Shown: positions 50,690 to 61,982 of the stretch, one piece after another
Position numbering within the stretch: the stretch's first letter is position 1
Layout of the letters: each line of letters opens with the position of its first letter
NCBI GenBank assembly: GCA_009746045.1
Contig: RPFO01000084.1
Span: 167,501-231,500, forward strand
Length of the DNA stretch: 64,000 nucleotides
Reading direction: 5' to 3'
Origin: Mesostigma viride
Taxonomy: Eukaryota; Streptophyta; Mesostigmatophyceae; Mesostigmatales; Mesostigmataceae
Translations under genes and position numbers: made by a program
Notes under the pieces: model-generated
The model's database searches: none
Told to the model about the DNA's origin: nothing
The model's input: the letters and a program-made list of their open reading frames with translations, nothing else

Positions 50690-52495
50690 ATTAATTAGGA
50701 ACATAACTCCGTCGGGAGTATCTGTAGCACATAGCCCAGAGAAGGGGCATATGGCCTATAATACATTCTAAGCTACTTCCTGCAAGGGTGGGAATGTAAA
50801 CGACAAATGCTCTAGGTGCACCAAGGCACCTGCGTCCCCATGATCTATCAAGCTATGCCCAGCTAAGGGGGAGCCTGTCATGGGGGGGAAGATCAGCATA
50901 GCTAAACAAAAGCTAGGCGTGGCCTCTCAGCAGAGAGCAGCTCTCTGCATGGGCACAGCAGAACTAAATAAAACTAGGCATTGATCATCTGGAGTGTGGC
51001 ACATCATAGGCACACATGTACATGGTTAAATAATGCGCGTGGATCAGCTGGTATAGTGCCTGTAGGGGCGTACATGTACATGGCCACGGTCTATCTATTC
51101 TACTACACTACTACTGCTGTATTCCGGCCTAAGCTGGGGCATCTGGAGTCGCCGGCTGGGGCCGCGGGGGTCGCATGCCAGGGCTTGTGGCCGACGTAGA
51201 TGGCCGCCCCCTTCCAGTACACCGGCTGGCCCGCCTTGGTCTGCCGGAGCTGGAGGTAGGTCGGCCATAGCTCCCGTCGCCGTTGTTGCTGCGCCAGGGT
51301 CAAGTCGGCGTCAAGGCCGGTGAAGAGAGTCTTCTCGAGCCGCTTGCGGTGTCTGAGAAAAGAGATCTTGTCCGCCGGGTTCTTAAAGGTGAGAAGGAGC
51401 GGGGGCGCCCCTGCCTTACCCCGCGAGCGGGGAAGGCGGTGGGCGGCCAGCTTGATCTCACCAAGGAGGCCCATGCGACCAAGGATTTTGCTCTCAAACG
51501 CCTGTGCAAGCTTCTCGGAATTCTCACCTTCCATGCACCTGAGGTAGAAGTTCTTGACGATGACAATAAGGCTGCGCTTGGCGAGCTTGGCCTCCTCGCG
51601 GAGGTCAAGCGTCTGCCGCTGGAGCTGGGCTGCGACGGTGGAGGTTGTGGAGGTGGTGTGCTGCCCAGGTCGTGATGGGAGGAGCATCGCCGGCCAGGCC
51701 AGCAGGGGCTGGCTTGGCGGCAATGTTCTTCACCGCCTGGGCAGTGAGGCCTGCGGTGTTCTGCAGGACCTCGATAGCGATGACATTGTCCTTAAGACGC
51801 TGGTCGATGTCACGGAGCTGGGCGGTGATGGAGTCAGTGGAGGCGGAGGGGGGGGGGGCGGGAGGCGAGGAGGGTGGCGGTGGCGGTGGGGATGGTGGGG
51901 AGCTCAGCAGCCAGCGTGCCGCCCATTGCCGCCACATCTTTGGCAAGGGGGGTCACGTGCTGCTCGAAAGCTTCCTTAAGGAGGGCGCAGACGATGGATT
52001 CTGTCGCAACGGTGGGGGGCGGTGGTGGGGGAGCCCAGATTTCGGTGTCGAGTGCCCGAGGATCGAGGGAGCAGAGGGCGAAGCGTTGGAGCTTGGGGCG
52101 ATTCATGCGGCCAATTCGCGGGAGATCCTCGACGGGGTCGGCAGGCTGACCACCTGGCCAGCGGCCGCGGTTGTGGGAGCACAGGTACGAGCACACGTCC
52201 ATAAGCGAGGCGTATACGTGCCGAAAAACACGTCTTCCATGAAGACTCCTGGACCGCGGTTCCAGAAGCCATATGCGTTGATGTCAAAGGCGATTCCGTC
52301 CCAGTGCGGCTCAGCAGGGCGACTGCGCTTGGGCTCTGGCGATGCAGATGGCGAGGCAAGGCCGGGGCGGGCTGGGCGAGCACCAGTGCGCGACTAGTGT
52401 CACCGCTGCCTGCCGGACCTGATGGCGAAGCTGCAGCCGAAGCTGCAGACGTATTTTCATTGCCGAGCGCAGCCGCCAGGCTGCGTCACAACGGT
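50690..52495 (-). mobile_element. ORF1-only retroposon, copy 3
   Basis: Minus orientation: tail TTAATTAA at 50690, hairpin ACTCCGTCGGGAGT, 3' UTR, then an ORF1 frame from ~51115 upward. The C-terminal part (FLRHRKRLEKTLFT, RRRELWPTYLQLRQ) and N-terminal part (SPEPKRSRPAEP at about 52330) are recognisable. It stops abruptly at about 52495, inside the N-terminus. Frames are broken. Confidence 0.6.
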
Positions 52496-53261
52496 CCGAG
52501 CCCCGCCAAAAACGACCATCTTACTCCGTCACCAAATTGGCGCGAGATCCCGAAAATCTGGTGGGCGGGAAGGTGACGACGAGGCAAAAAGTCACGCAGC
52601 ACCCATGGCGGCCGTGAAAATCCTAGCGACCGTCCTGAGAACACATTACGGACAGCGAATTGATTTTGAGCCTTCATAACTCATCTACTTCACGTAGATA
52701 TTTTTTTATCCTAAAGAAATCGGTCCATTTTTTCAGGAAAACAGAAAAAGGGCGGCACTAGGAACTCGGCTTTGAGAATGGGTGAGAAATTGTGAGAAAA
52801 AGGGTGAGAAAGGTGAGAAAAAGGGTGAGAAATGGGTGAGAATGGGTGAGAAAGGTGAGAAAAAAGGGTGAGAATGGGTGAGAAAACACGTTTCTCACCC
52901 GGGTGAGATTGCCCCAAAAAGGTGAAAAAAGGGGAAAAACGTGAGAAAAATCTCAAAAAACAGGACATGAGATAAGTGAGAAAAACGGGAGGTGTGAAAC
53001 GTGAGAAAAGTGAGAAAATCAGGACGTGAGAAAAGTGAGAAAAGTGAGAAAAACAGGACGTGAGAAAAGTGAGAAAAGTGAGAAAACACAGCGCTGAAAA
53101 ACACACCCATAATGCAATATGCTGGCAGCAGACACATGCATGCAGTGCCAGTAACAACCGCTGTTCAAAACAGCACGAACAATAATGATTTTTTCATTAA
53201 ATGTTTGAATAATTTTAATGTTTACAGCTGCAAGAACCCGTTGATTCAACTATTCAACACT

Positions 53262-53402
53262 GTTATGGCGTTATGTACATCTTCGGCATTCAAATATGCC
53301 TTTTCAACACAGTCTGTTATGGCGTTATGACATCTTCGGCATTCAATGCCTGTTCAACACAGTCTGTTATGGCGTTATGACATCTTTCGCATTCAATGCC
53401 TA
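53262..53402 (+). repeat. Three tandem ~57-bp units
   Basis: Units contain GTTATGGCGTTATGACATCT and TTCGGCATTCAATGCC, with small length differences, within the CACTA element. Confidence 0.75.
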
Positions 53403-54336
53403 TCATCAAATACTATATGGTAGCTAGCTAAAAAGCGGGCCGGTCGACAGGGCGTCACATGCTGACTTGAAAGTGGAACCGCTTGCATTTTACTCTCGTG
53501 GTCCCTGCAAGAAATAAAGCAAACCGACACAATATACGCAAGAGGAAAAGAAATCAGATCCTTGACATAGATGTAAGCGTTCTACAAGGATCTTGAGCTC
53601 AGCACCACCTAAAAATCCATGCAGCAAATGTGTATGGCAAATCATAATTCCATCAACATACAATTCTACACATCCATGCATGCAAGAGGCCGGGGGAAAA
53701 AAAACAGGCCCTTGCAGATAAACATCTATACCTTCAAATGCCAAAATAATGACACCTATAATTCCCCCTAAAATGAAAGCAGTGCAAGAGACAAAAAAGA
53801 CATCAGATCCTTGACATAGACATCACCATTCTACAAGGAAGAGCTCACCAGCACCTAACGGTCCATGCAGCAAATGTGTAGAACCCAACACTCACTCTTA
53901 TGGCAAAGCAGCCCCATGTGGCAAGGCAGCACCATACACATGAATCACACCATGCGCCAGATGTCACACGAGCAAGGCACAACGTTGTCGTCGGATCAGA
54001 AAGCAACAAACGTGAAAACGCTAGCGGCCCAAATCTGAGATTCCGCGGAACACAGAAAATAAGAAAGCTCAGAAGCTACCAGCAAGGGATCGAACATATG
54101 ACCTTTGGCATGATTTCGCGGCTGTGTGAGTCTCCTGATCCGAAGGCATCTCACTTAATTAACGTTTCGAAACAGCCAAACTGCGGAAAATCTCTTACCG
54201 GAGAGAGTTGCCAATATCAAGGAGACAACCAGCGCAGGCCAGAAATCGGGAGAATCCGGACCATGGTAGCTCGAGCCTGCCGTTATCTTGTCCGCGTTTT
54301 CGAGTCGTGCAGGATTATGAATATGAATGGAGATGG

Positions 54337-54440
54337 AAATGTGTAGCCTTGTGCATTGAAATTACGGCTGGCTGACGTGAAGAGCGACTACATGACCTAC
54401 ACGGTGGGGCCGGAAACGGCTTGCTTGATTGTGTTTCATC
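54337..54440. repeat. Arm of an inverted duplication (mate 55175-55285)
   Basis: It contains GGGGCCGGAAACGGCTTGCT; the mate carries the reverse complement with ~80% agreement over ~100 bp. It would form a long foldback in transcripts of the CACTA interior. Confidence 0.75.
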
Positions 54441-55283
54441 GTGGGCAACGAGTCCAACAACTACTTTCTCTGGGCGGCAAACTGCGGCAAATTGAACGCA
54501 AACCTCATCATGAAATCTTGACCGTCGAAATGTAACAATCCGACGACTTATGCAGTATGCCGCGTAATTTTCTGTTGCGGGAGAGCCGTTGGGCCGGTTC
54601 CCGACGCGGGCGACCAGTGGTTTGCGTTAAGTTAACTTAGCTGAAGTTCCCCAAGCCGCATGATGGCTCTCATCGACGGCCTCAGTCTATTGACGCGTCG
54701 GCCCGATTTTGGCGGCACCCAATTTGACCCCAACGGCACCTACCGACAAAGGGCATACGTACGTTTCACGCGCACCACGACCTTCGAGCTCTGCTATGGC
54801 GGTGGTGCCGTGGGGCCCGCATCAGACTGCGGGCCCTTATCTGCTTTGGCGGTGCTGCCGTTGGGCCCGCATCAGAATTCAGGCCCTTTATGCATGCGGG
54901 CCATTAATGCATGTTACTTTTTTAGTCTTCTGCATACAAATATGAAGCAATGAGGTCGTGTCCTCTGGATTTTTGCACTGCAAATGGCATTTGCACCGTG
55001 TGCAGTTCCTGGACGTTTGGAAACATGCATGATGGCATGTGGCTAATGTAATGACTGACTAGCTAGACCGTTTCAGTGGTTTTTCATTTGCGGGTATTTC
55101 CTCGTAAATGGTGGGAAAGCGATCGCAGCAATGGTTCTCACCACTAGACACTCCCGGCCAGTGAAGCTCGAAAAACACGCCCTGATCAAGCAAGCTGTTT
55201 CCGGCCCCACTGTATAGGTCATCTTACAGTCGCTCTTTGCGTAAGCCAGCCATAATTTCAATGAACAAGGCTACACATTTGCA

Positions 55284-55740
55284 TACTCTTTGCTTGGTTA
55301 TCGGTGTGCCTTTGTTTGGATGCAGGGGGGATCGCTGTGCTGACACAACGCGGCAAGGGATTTGCTGGTAGAAGATGCCCTTCCCAAGGCTGATTACAGC
55401 GACCCTGCGAATGGCGACGAGGCCTACTGGTGAGCCTTGTTTTTTGCAAATGCTACTTACGCCGTCTGCTTTGGTTATTTTAATTCAGTCCTATTGAAAG
55501 GCGCCTTGGGATTAGCCATGCAATCATGTTTTACTGTCACAAAGCCAGCCCTAGTAATTAATATCTAGTTTGTTTGGTTTTACCCATCCGGGTGCCATGA
55601 TCTTGCCGCCAGTAAAAGCGTCCTGTGTTGTATCTGTTCTATTTTTTTTAATAACCAATACTTGCAATAATAATACTCTTTGCTGGGTTATCGGTGTGCG
55701 TTTGTTTGAATGCAGGCGAGATCGCTGTGCTGACACAACG
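55284..55740 (+). repeat. 67-bp direct duplication (55284-55350 and 55674-55740)
   Basis: Both copies contain TACTCTTTGCT..GGTTATCGGTG, TTTGTTTG.ATGCAG and ATCGCTGTGCTGACACAACG, so an intron-exon boundary has been copied. Confidence 0.8.
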
Positions 55741-56658
55741 TTCAACGTGCTTGCATGGGCATCATTAAACCTGACGCCGCTTGTGCCGCAAGGCATTGTA
55801 GCGGCGTGTGGGGGCGTGAAGCGCTACGCGGATTCTTTCCACAAAGTCAGGATACACAGGTTCAACTACCGCACGGAGGCTGCGGACCAATCCCAGGGAA
55901 AGCGGCACAAGAATGCGGGAGTTGCGGTGCATGGCCCGGGCGGTGTAGACTTTGGTTTCATTACACACATTCTGAAGGCCAGGTTAGAGTACCCACGAGG
56001 GGGCTGGGAATGGCAGCTGTTGTTGAAGGTGGAGCTTTTTGATCGCCTTCATGTCGCTCACCTGCCCCACGAGAGGTTGGTGGTCATCAGCAGCGCACAG
56101 GCCCCCAGGTCGTCGTGCCTTGTGTTGCCAGGTGCAGTGAGCTCAGTTGGGTATGTCGTCGATGAATGCTATGCTCCCGAAATGGTGGTAATCCCTGCCA
56201 AACTGCCATGGAGCATGGCACATCAGGCGCAATCTGCCCTCAGTAACCATGTGTATCACAGCGTGGCAGCAGATTTCCCCACCATGCCGCAGTTTGAAGT
56301 GATTGAGGAGGGTGAGCCGATGCCACCGCCACCGCCTAGTGGCAAGAAGAAAGGCAAGAAGAAGGGGTCCAAGAAGAAGAAGGTGGCAGCGGCAGACCTA
56401 GGTGATGGCGACGTGGTGCGCCGCGCTGGCAAGGCACCTGCTCGAGGGCGCAGCCGCAAGCGTGGTGCTCCCACAGATGCTGGACCTAGCCAGCCCACCG
56501 TTGTAATTGAGGAGGTCCCTATGGCAAAGAGGGCCAGTGGAAGGCAGCGTAAAGCTGTGAACTATTGCGACACTAGTGGGGATGACACTATGTCATCAGA
56601 AGATGATGTTGATGCAAGCAACCCCTCGGACAGCAGTTCTGAAGAAGATGACTATTGA
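55716..56658 (+). CDS. TNP2-like C-terminal exon with NLS and acidic tail
   Basis: It follows a CAG at 55713-55715 and stays open to TGA at 56656. The first ~180 codons hold the pattern NYRTEAADQSQGKRHKNAGV, then FGFITHILKARLEYPR and WQLLLKVELFDR. This is similar to the C-terminal region of CACTA TNP2-family proteins (KxxNSGV...YYGxLxEI...lFkCxWFD). The rest is low-complexity: KKKGKKKGSKKKK, an AT-hook-like RGRSRKRG and an acidic SSEEDDY end. It lies inside the CACTA element near its right end, so it is probably the only preserved exon of its transposase. A domesticated DNA-binding protein is less likely. Confidence 0.5.
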
Positions 56659-57184
56659 TTTAATTTGGGCATGACAGCATTGTTTATGGAATGATGTGCT
56701 GTTTTATATTGTATGACAACCCTATATTAATTGCACCTTTGTGCACCCTATAATGCATATCAAAGTGGTGTTGAGTTTTTTTTCACGTTAAGGACTTAAT
56801 GAAATAAAGCTCATGATTTTTCTCGTGTTACACTCTTGGTGAGAAATTTCTCACCACGTTGACTTGTGATTTTTCTCGTGTTAGTGATTTTTCTCGTGTT
56901 GGTGAGAAACTTCTCAATTTTCTCAATTTTCTCAAATTTTCTCACTTTTTCTCACCCATTCTCACCTTTTTTCTCACTTTAGGGTTTTTTCTCACCCCAA
57001 TCTCACCAAAACCCCCTTTTTCTCACCAAAATCTCACCCTGGTGAGATTTTTTGCCTAGCGTTTGCGGAAAAAAATTGAGATTTTTCTCAATTTTCTCAA
57101 AAAATTCTCACAAAAGGTGAGAAAATTGAGGGTTTTGAGAAAATTCTCAGAATCTGAGTTCCTAGTGTAGCTTATACCATCCCT

Positions 57185-57269
57185 TCCATCCCATGTTCCC
57201 CTCCCACTGAGGACTTATGCTCACGTGACGCAGTCACGTGTCTATTAATTAATTAATTAATTAATTAAT
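57185..57269 (+). mobile_element. Retroposon 3' end, third hairpin type, with TTAA tail
   Basis: It reads CCCATGTTCCCCTCCCACTG then a perfect hairpin CACGTGACGCAGTCACGTG (57222-57240) and (TTAA)n at 57244-57269. The same unit is inverted at 50256-50350. Confidence 0.6.
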
Positions 57270-57302
57270 GGGGGTCCCACATGTGAGAAAGAAGTCAGTA
57301 TC

Positions 57303-58698
57303 AGCGAGCCACGAGCCACGAGGTAGCCATGGCTGGTCAACGGCGGAGCTCATAACTTTCACGTTTGAGCACCGAATTTAGCCGTGAATATCACAATCGA
57401 CGCGTCTTTTTACGACGCACATGCTGATATAATTTTCCGAAGCTACTATGCAATTTACGATGAGCAAACGCCTCTCGACGCAACGCAGCCTGGCGGCTGC
57501 GCTTCGCAATGAAAATACGTCTGCAGCCCCGGCTGCAGCTTCGCCAACCGGCCCAGAAGGCAGCGGCGCCACTAGCCAAGCTCTAGTGGTCGCCCAGCCC
57601 CCTGCTGAGCCCGCCTCGCCAGCAGCGTCGCCAGAACCCAAGCGCAGTCGCCCTGCCGAGCCGAGCTGGGTCGAGATCGAATTTATAGCCGAAGCCCGCC
57701 AGCCCGGCTTCTTGGACAAGTTTACCGATCGAGGAACGCATCCTGGGCTGCGTATTTTTTGGATCACACGCCTCGCTTGTTGAATTGTGCAAGCAGCTCT
57801 TCAACTGAGGTCGCCTCTTTGATCCTCGCCTGAACCGCGTCTCCTCTTTCGACCCCTTTCCCAGCCTCCGCCGCCCCCACCTCCAGGAATACGCTCTCTT
57901 CTCCCTCCTTGGACGCTCCATCTCGGAGCTTTGGCCCCAAAGCCCCTCACCACCACCTTAACCGAAGCCTCCATCCGCTCACTCCTCTAGGAGGCCCTCG
58001 AGGAGCACGTGGCCCCCATCGCAGCAGATGTGGCGGTCATGGGCAGCACGCTGGCTGCCGAGCTCCCCCTCCTCTCCACCGCCACTCTCCACCATCTCCA
58101 CCGCCACCTCCACCCTCCTCGCCTCCTCCACCGCCACCACCTCCACGGCCTCCGACGCCATCACCGCCCAGCTCCGTGACATCGACCAGCGTCTTAAGGA
58201 CAACGCCATCGCTATCGAGGTTCTGCAGAACACCGCTGGCCTCACCGCCCAGGCGGTGAAGGACATTGCCGCCAAGCCAGCCCCGGCTGGCCTGGCCGGC
58301 GATGCTCCTCCCATCACCACAGTGGGCGGACATGCTTAAGCAACATACCACCTCCACCACCTCCGCCGTCGCAGCCCAGCTCAAACGGCAGACGCTTGAC
58401 GTCCGCGAGGAGGCCGAGCTCGCCAAGCGCAGCCTCAACGTCATTGTCAAGAACTTCACCATGGAGGAAGGTGAGACTTCCGAGAAGCTTTTGCGTGCGT
58501 TTGAGAGAGAAATCCTTGGTCGCATGGGCCTTAACGGTGAGATCGAGCTGGCCGCCCACCGCCTTCCCCGCGCGCGGGGTAAGGCAGGGCCGCCCCCGCT
58601 CCTTCTCACCTTTAAGACCCCGGCGGACAAGATTTCTTTTCTCAGACGCTGCAAGCGGCTCGAGAAGACTCTCTTCACCCTTGATGACGACTTGACCC
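57303..58698 (+). mobile_element. ORF1-only retroposon, copy 4
   Basis: It shares the 5' end with the copy at 6063. ORF1 begins with ATG near 57462 (MSKRLSTQRSLAAALRNENT) and is frameshifted in the Pro-rich centre. Its C-terminal half is well kept (EEAELAKRSLNVIVKNF, GEIELAAHRLPRARGK, FLRRCKRLEKTLFTLDDDLT) and is cut at about 58698. There its sequence joins LINE RT sequence in the opposite orientation. Confidence 0.6.
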
Positions 58699-59290
58699 TG
58701 GTGCGTGTGAGCCTTGTCAATCTCCTGCCACCGCGTCTTGTTCTGCATGGCAGTCCAAAGAAGGGAGAGAGAGTGGATGCGGTATTCAAACTGGGCTGGG
58801 ACCACTAGGCCGGCCAGCAACATCTGTACGTAGTTCGTGACATGTTTCCCTACCCTTTTGGGAATGTCCTTGGGGCCAGGCCAGGTCAGAATGTGCCGCC
58901 CTGGCTGGCTAAGCCGCTGGGGGCCTGCCAGACCAAGGGCGGTGTCGACCTGGCTAGTGCGAGCAAGGTGTCCTACAAATGCTATCCTACGCTGTCTAAT
59001 CTCGTCCGAAAGACGAGGCATGCCCTGATACAAAGACTCTGATGACGGGCGCTTGGAAAACCCTACGTTCAGGACCTGTCGGAGCATCCTGTAAACTGTG
59101 CCGTCTAGCCTAGCTGCCAGTGTGGGTGTGAGTGTCCACGCCTCGGCGCCATACGTGAGCACCGACGTGAGGACGAGGAACTTGAAGAGCATGCGCTTGC
59201 GGTGGTCGCCCAGGCCCTTGGAGCGCCAGTAGGTCGGTGTTGAGCGAACGAAGCCTAGCCCAGGCCAGGCCGATGCGGGTGTCCACATCG
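58699..59290 (-). mobile_element. LINE reverse-transcriptase C-terminal fragment, inverted
   Basis: On the minus strand, TSVLTYGAEAWTLTPTLAAR then LDGTVYRMLRQVLNV, and later RRIAFVGHLAR, are the well-known post-RT segment of LINE proteins. It is inserted head-on into the ORF1 copy. It ends near 59290, after which the retroposon 3' UTR (59350-59470) resumes. Confidence 0.75.
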
Positions 59291-59349
59291 TCGGCGGTGT
59301 CAGGGAGCCAGCTCCCTAACAGCTTGAAGCGATCGCGGAACGGGACAGA

Positions 59350-59470
59350 GCATCGATCTGAGAAGGGGCATATGGCTTTTAATACACTCTTGGCTACTTC
59401 CTGCAGCTAGGTGGGGGAATGTAAACTGCCACCTACTCTGGGTGCACAAAGTGCACCTGCCCACCACCGA
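59350..59470 (-). mobile_element. Retroposon 3' UTR scrap
   Basis: GAGAAGGGGCATATGGCTTT and CTACTCTGGGTGCACAAAGT match the 3' UTRs at 820-930 and 29690-29790. No tail remains. Confidence 0.55.
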
Positions 59471-60254
59471 CTACAATACGCTTCCGCGGACACCTTTTTC
59501 AGCGGGGAAAGTGCCCCCGGGCTTCCGGGGCAAATTCAGCAAGCGCTGCGGAACTTAGATACTAAAATTTCGTTTTTGGTTCGTACCGTACAGCCAATCA
59601 TTTTGCGCCCGGATCAAATTGTGATCTGGGCACTGAACACGAAAATTTCAGCGGAACGTACGAAACACCAACGCAACTACAGAAAATTTTCAGTGACGAA
59701 ACTGTAGTACCGTGTACCAAGCAAAATGTAGTAGGACTTTGCTAAATTCACGTTCGGAATTTTTCCCCGCAAGATTCCCCCGCAAGATTCCCCCGCACGA
59801 TTCCCCCCGCTAGGTTCAGGCTCCAGTCGATGCTCGCCAAATGGCGCAAAAAAAGAAACATATGTTAAAATCAACGGTGCGAATCCTCGTTACCGCTCGG
59901 GTAACATTCTCACTCATTTCGCGTCTCCTACGAACCGTATTGTAGTTGAAGCATCGCTGCTCGAGAGGGAGACGTACTAAGCCATGGCCGACGTAGTAAG
60001 CCATGGCCAGCCTCCCCAAACAGCGTGATGTGCGCCTGTTCATTCTTCCAAGTGTAATTCATGGCGTAGGAAGCTGAGCCTGAAGGCAACAAACAGAAGG
60101 TACATGTCCTGTATTCAACAGTCAGCACATATAGGTGTGTTGATGTGCAACCCTGGAGCTTATCCAGCTTTCACAGGCCATACAACACGCTGCTGGGGCT
60201 CCACTTTAGCGGACCTGTTGGTAAGTATTTCAACCTCTTTCCTTGGCCAGATTA
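59471..60254. other. No recognisable gene, ~780 bp
   Basis: It includes tandem GATTCCCCCGCAA-like repeats at 59760-59805 and nothing coding. Confidence 0.35.
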
Positions 60255-61982
60255 TAACTCGTCGTCTGTCCCTGGTCCTAATTTTAGGACTGAGTTCAAC
60301 TCAGTCCTAATTTTAGGACCTAATTTTGAGGTTTTGTAGAAAATTCGCCCCGGTCGGAATATTTGGCAGAAAAATTTTCTCAAAATTTATTCAAATACTA
60401 CTTGAAAAGATCTTTCTTGGACATATTTTTGGGATTTTTTTGGATTTGGTTTGGGCGGCTAACCGTACGGTGAAAGTACAGGTGGTAAGGGTACATTTTC
60501 ACGCGAAACGTGAGTTCCGGAAATGCACGACCTAGCAATGGCGGCTTGCGCCCATGCATGCAGTTTACGTTTTCGGACGATTTTGCGGGCCAAACCCAGG
60601 AAATAGATTTTTTATGTCCTAAAGATGATACAAGTGAATTTTAACCTCGCGGGGATGCGATTTACTGGGTGTCGGCACTGTTCTTGCTGGAAAAATCTGC
60701 GATTAGGCAGGTCGACGGAATGGATTACTACAATTGATTCCCGGATCAAATCGAAGGGTTTATAGGTTTCTTTCTACCTTTTATCATGTATTGTCGTAGA
60801 TTAAGTCTAGTGGCAGTAAAGATTTGATGATTTCGACCACTCTGTCACGTCATGGTTTGTGTGCCGCAAAGTGCCACTTTTGCGGGCACCGCCTCGGCCA
60901 AGGTAACGCCAGCCGTGCCAGGTGAAGCTGGAATATCGCTGCTTCATCGTTTCTTGGTATTCTTACATGAGTTTAAGCTTGCGATGCGCTGTCAGTTTTG
61001 AGTCTTGCTGCTCTTTCTTGACCGTTGCCTGCCCCTCTCTAAAACCATCTTTTTAGATGATCTTACCAGGCATTTGCCTTACCGTAGCGTGGCTGTACAA
61101 GGTTTTAGGTGCTGAATGGGTTAAAACGCTTTCATAGATGTTAGTTATTCTCTTGCTATGTTTATACTGCATGATTGTGTGGTCATGGGCTGCGTCAAGG
61201 GTACTGTCAAGCTTATACGGGCGAGTGAAAAATCTTGGTGATAAACCACTGTCATCATGTGCTGGCCAGCAGGTATCTTGGCCATGTCATGGCAAGGTAA
61301 TACAGTTTTATCCATGTCCATTCTTGTAAAGAACAATTAAATGTGACTAACCTACCCATTATATCGGTGGTTATTACTTATAATACATCCCTTTGTAGCT
61401 ACGTATCCATACGCATTCCCTATATGTATGCATAGGCTTTTACACATACTAAGGTACAATATAACTGCAATATGATGATGCAAGTATGTTTTCCTATTAT
61501 GCCTGAAGGGAAATGGGCTGATTGACATGGTTTGTGGCCACGCTACTATGAAGTATGACCGCACTTACATGCTTGCCAATTGCTAGCATGGCCCAGTCCT
61601 ATGTATAGGACTGGCAGTATTTGGCGTGTTTCAGGCAGTGCCAGTGGCCAAATTGAGTCCAGTTTTTTGCCACAGGTCAAGAACTATATTGTTTACATGC
61701 CTGTATTTTTTTAACATGCATATGGAATTTATTCAATTTTTGCCACTCATGCTTCCACACAAAAATGCAAATTCGCCGACGGTGCCATACATCCATGTAA
61801 TTTTTAGGAGTTTGGGTCAAGTTTTCACTGATGTAGTATTTTTGCCAGCAAGAGGACATCAAATACTCCATAGACCCACGTCTAAGCATCTTGGATGGAC
61901 CCCCCACCTAGTCACTACACACGGTTGAAAAAGGTCAACTCAGTCCTATTATTAGGACTGAGTTGGGACAGACGACGAGTTA
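60255..61982. mobile_element. Non-autonomous TIR element, ~1.7 kb
   Basis: Perfect 18-bp inverted ends TAACTCGTCGTCTGTCCC (60255-60272) and its complement (61965-61982). Just inside each end is a hairpin made from TAGGACTGAGTT/AACTCAGTCCTA (60288-60313 and 61937-61964). The interior has no supported gene. No clear target duplication is seen. Confidence 0.7.

Larger units (their letters stand above)
52756..57167 (+). mobile_element. CACTA-type transposon, 4.4 kb, internally degraded
   Basis: It begins CACTAGGAACTC (52756) and ends GAGTTCCTAGTG (57167), so the termini are inverted repeats of ~12 perfect bases extending imperfectly through TGAGAAT. Both ends carry many GTGAGAAA-type subterminal motifs: 52790-53085 as written, 56835-57140 inverted. 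This is the arrangement of TNPA-like binding sites in CACTA elements. A TNP2-like exon lies inside (55716-56658). No 3-bp target duplication is visible (CGG left, TAG right), so the ends may come from recombined copies. Inside are tandem repeats (53.26-53.4 kb), a 54.34/55.28 kb inverted duplication and a 67-bp direct duplication. Confidence 0.75.
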
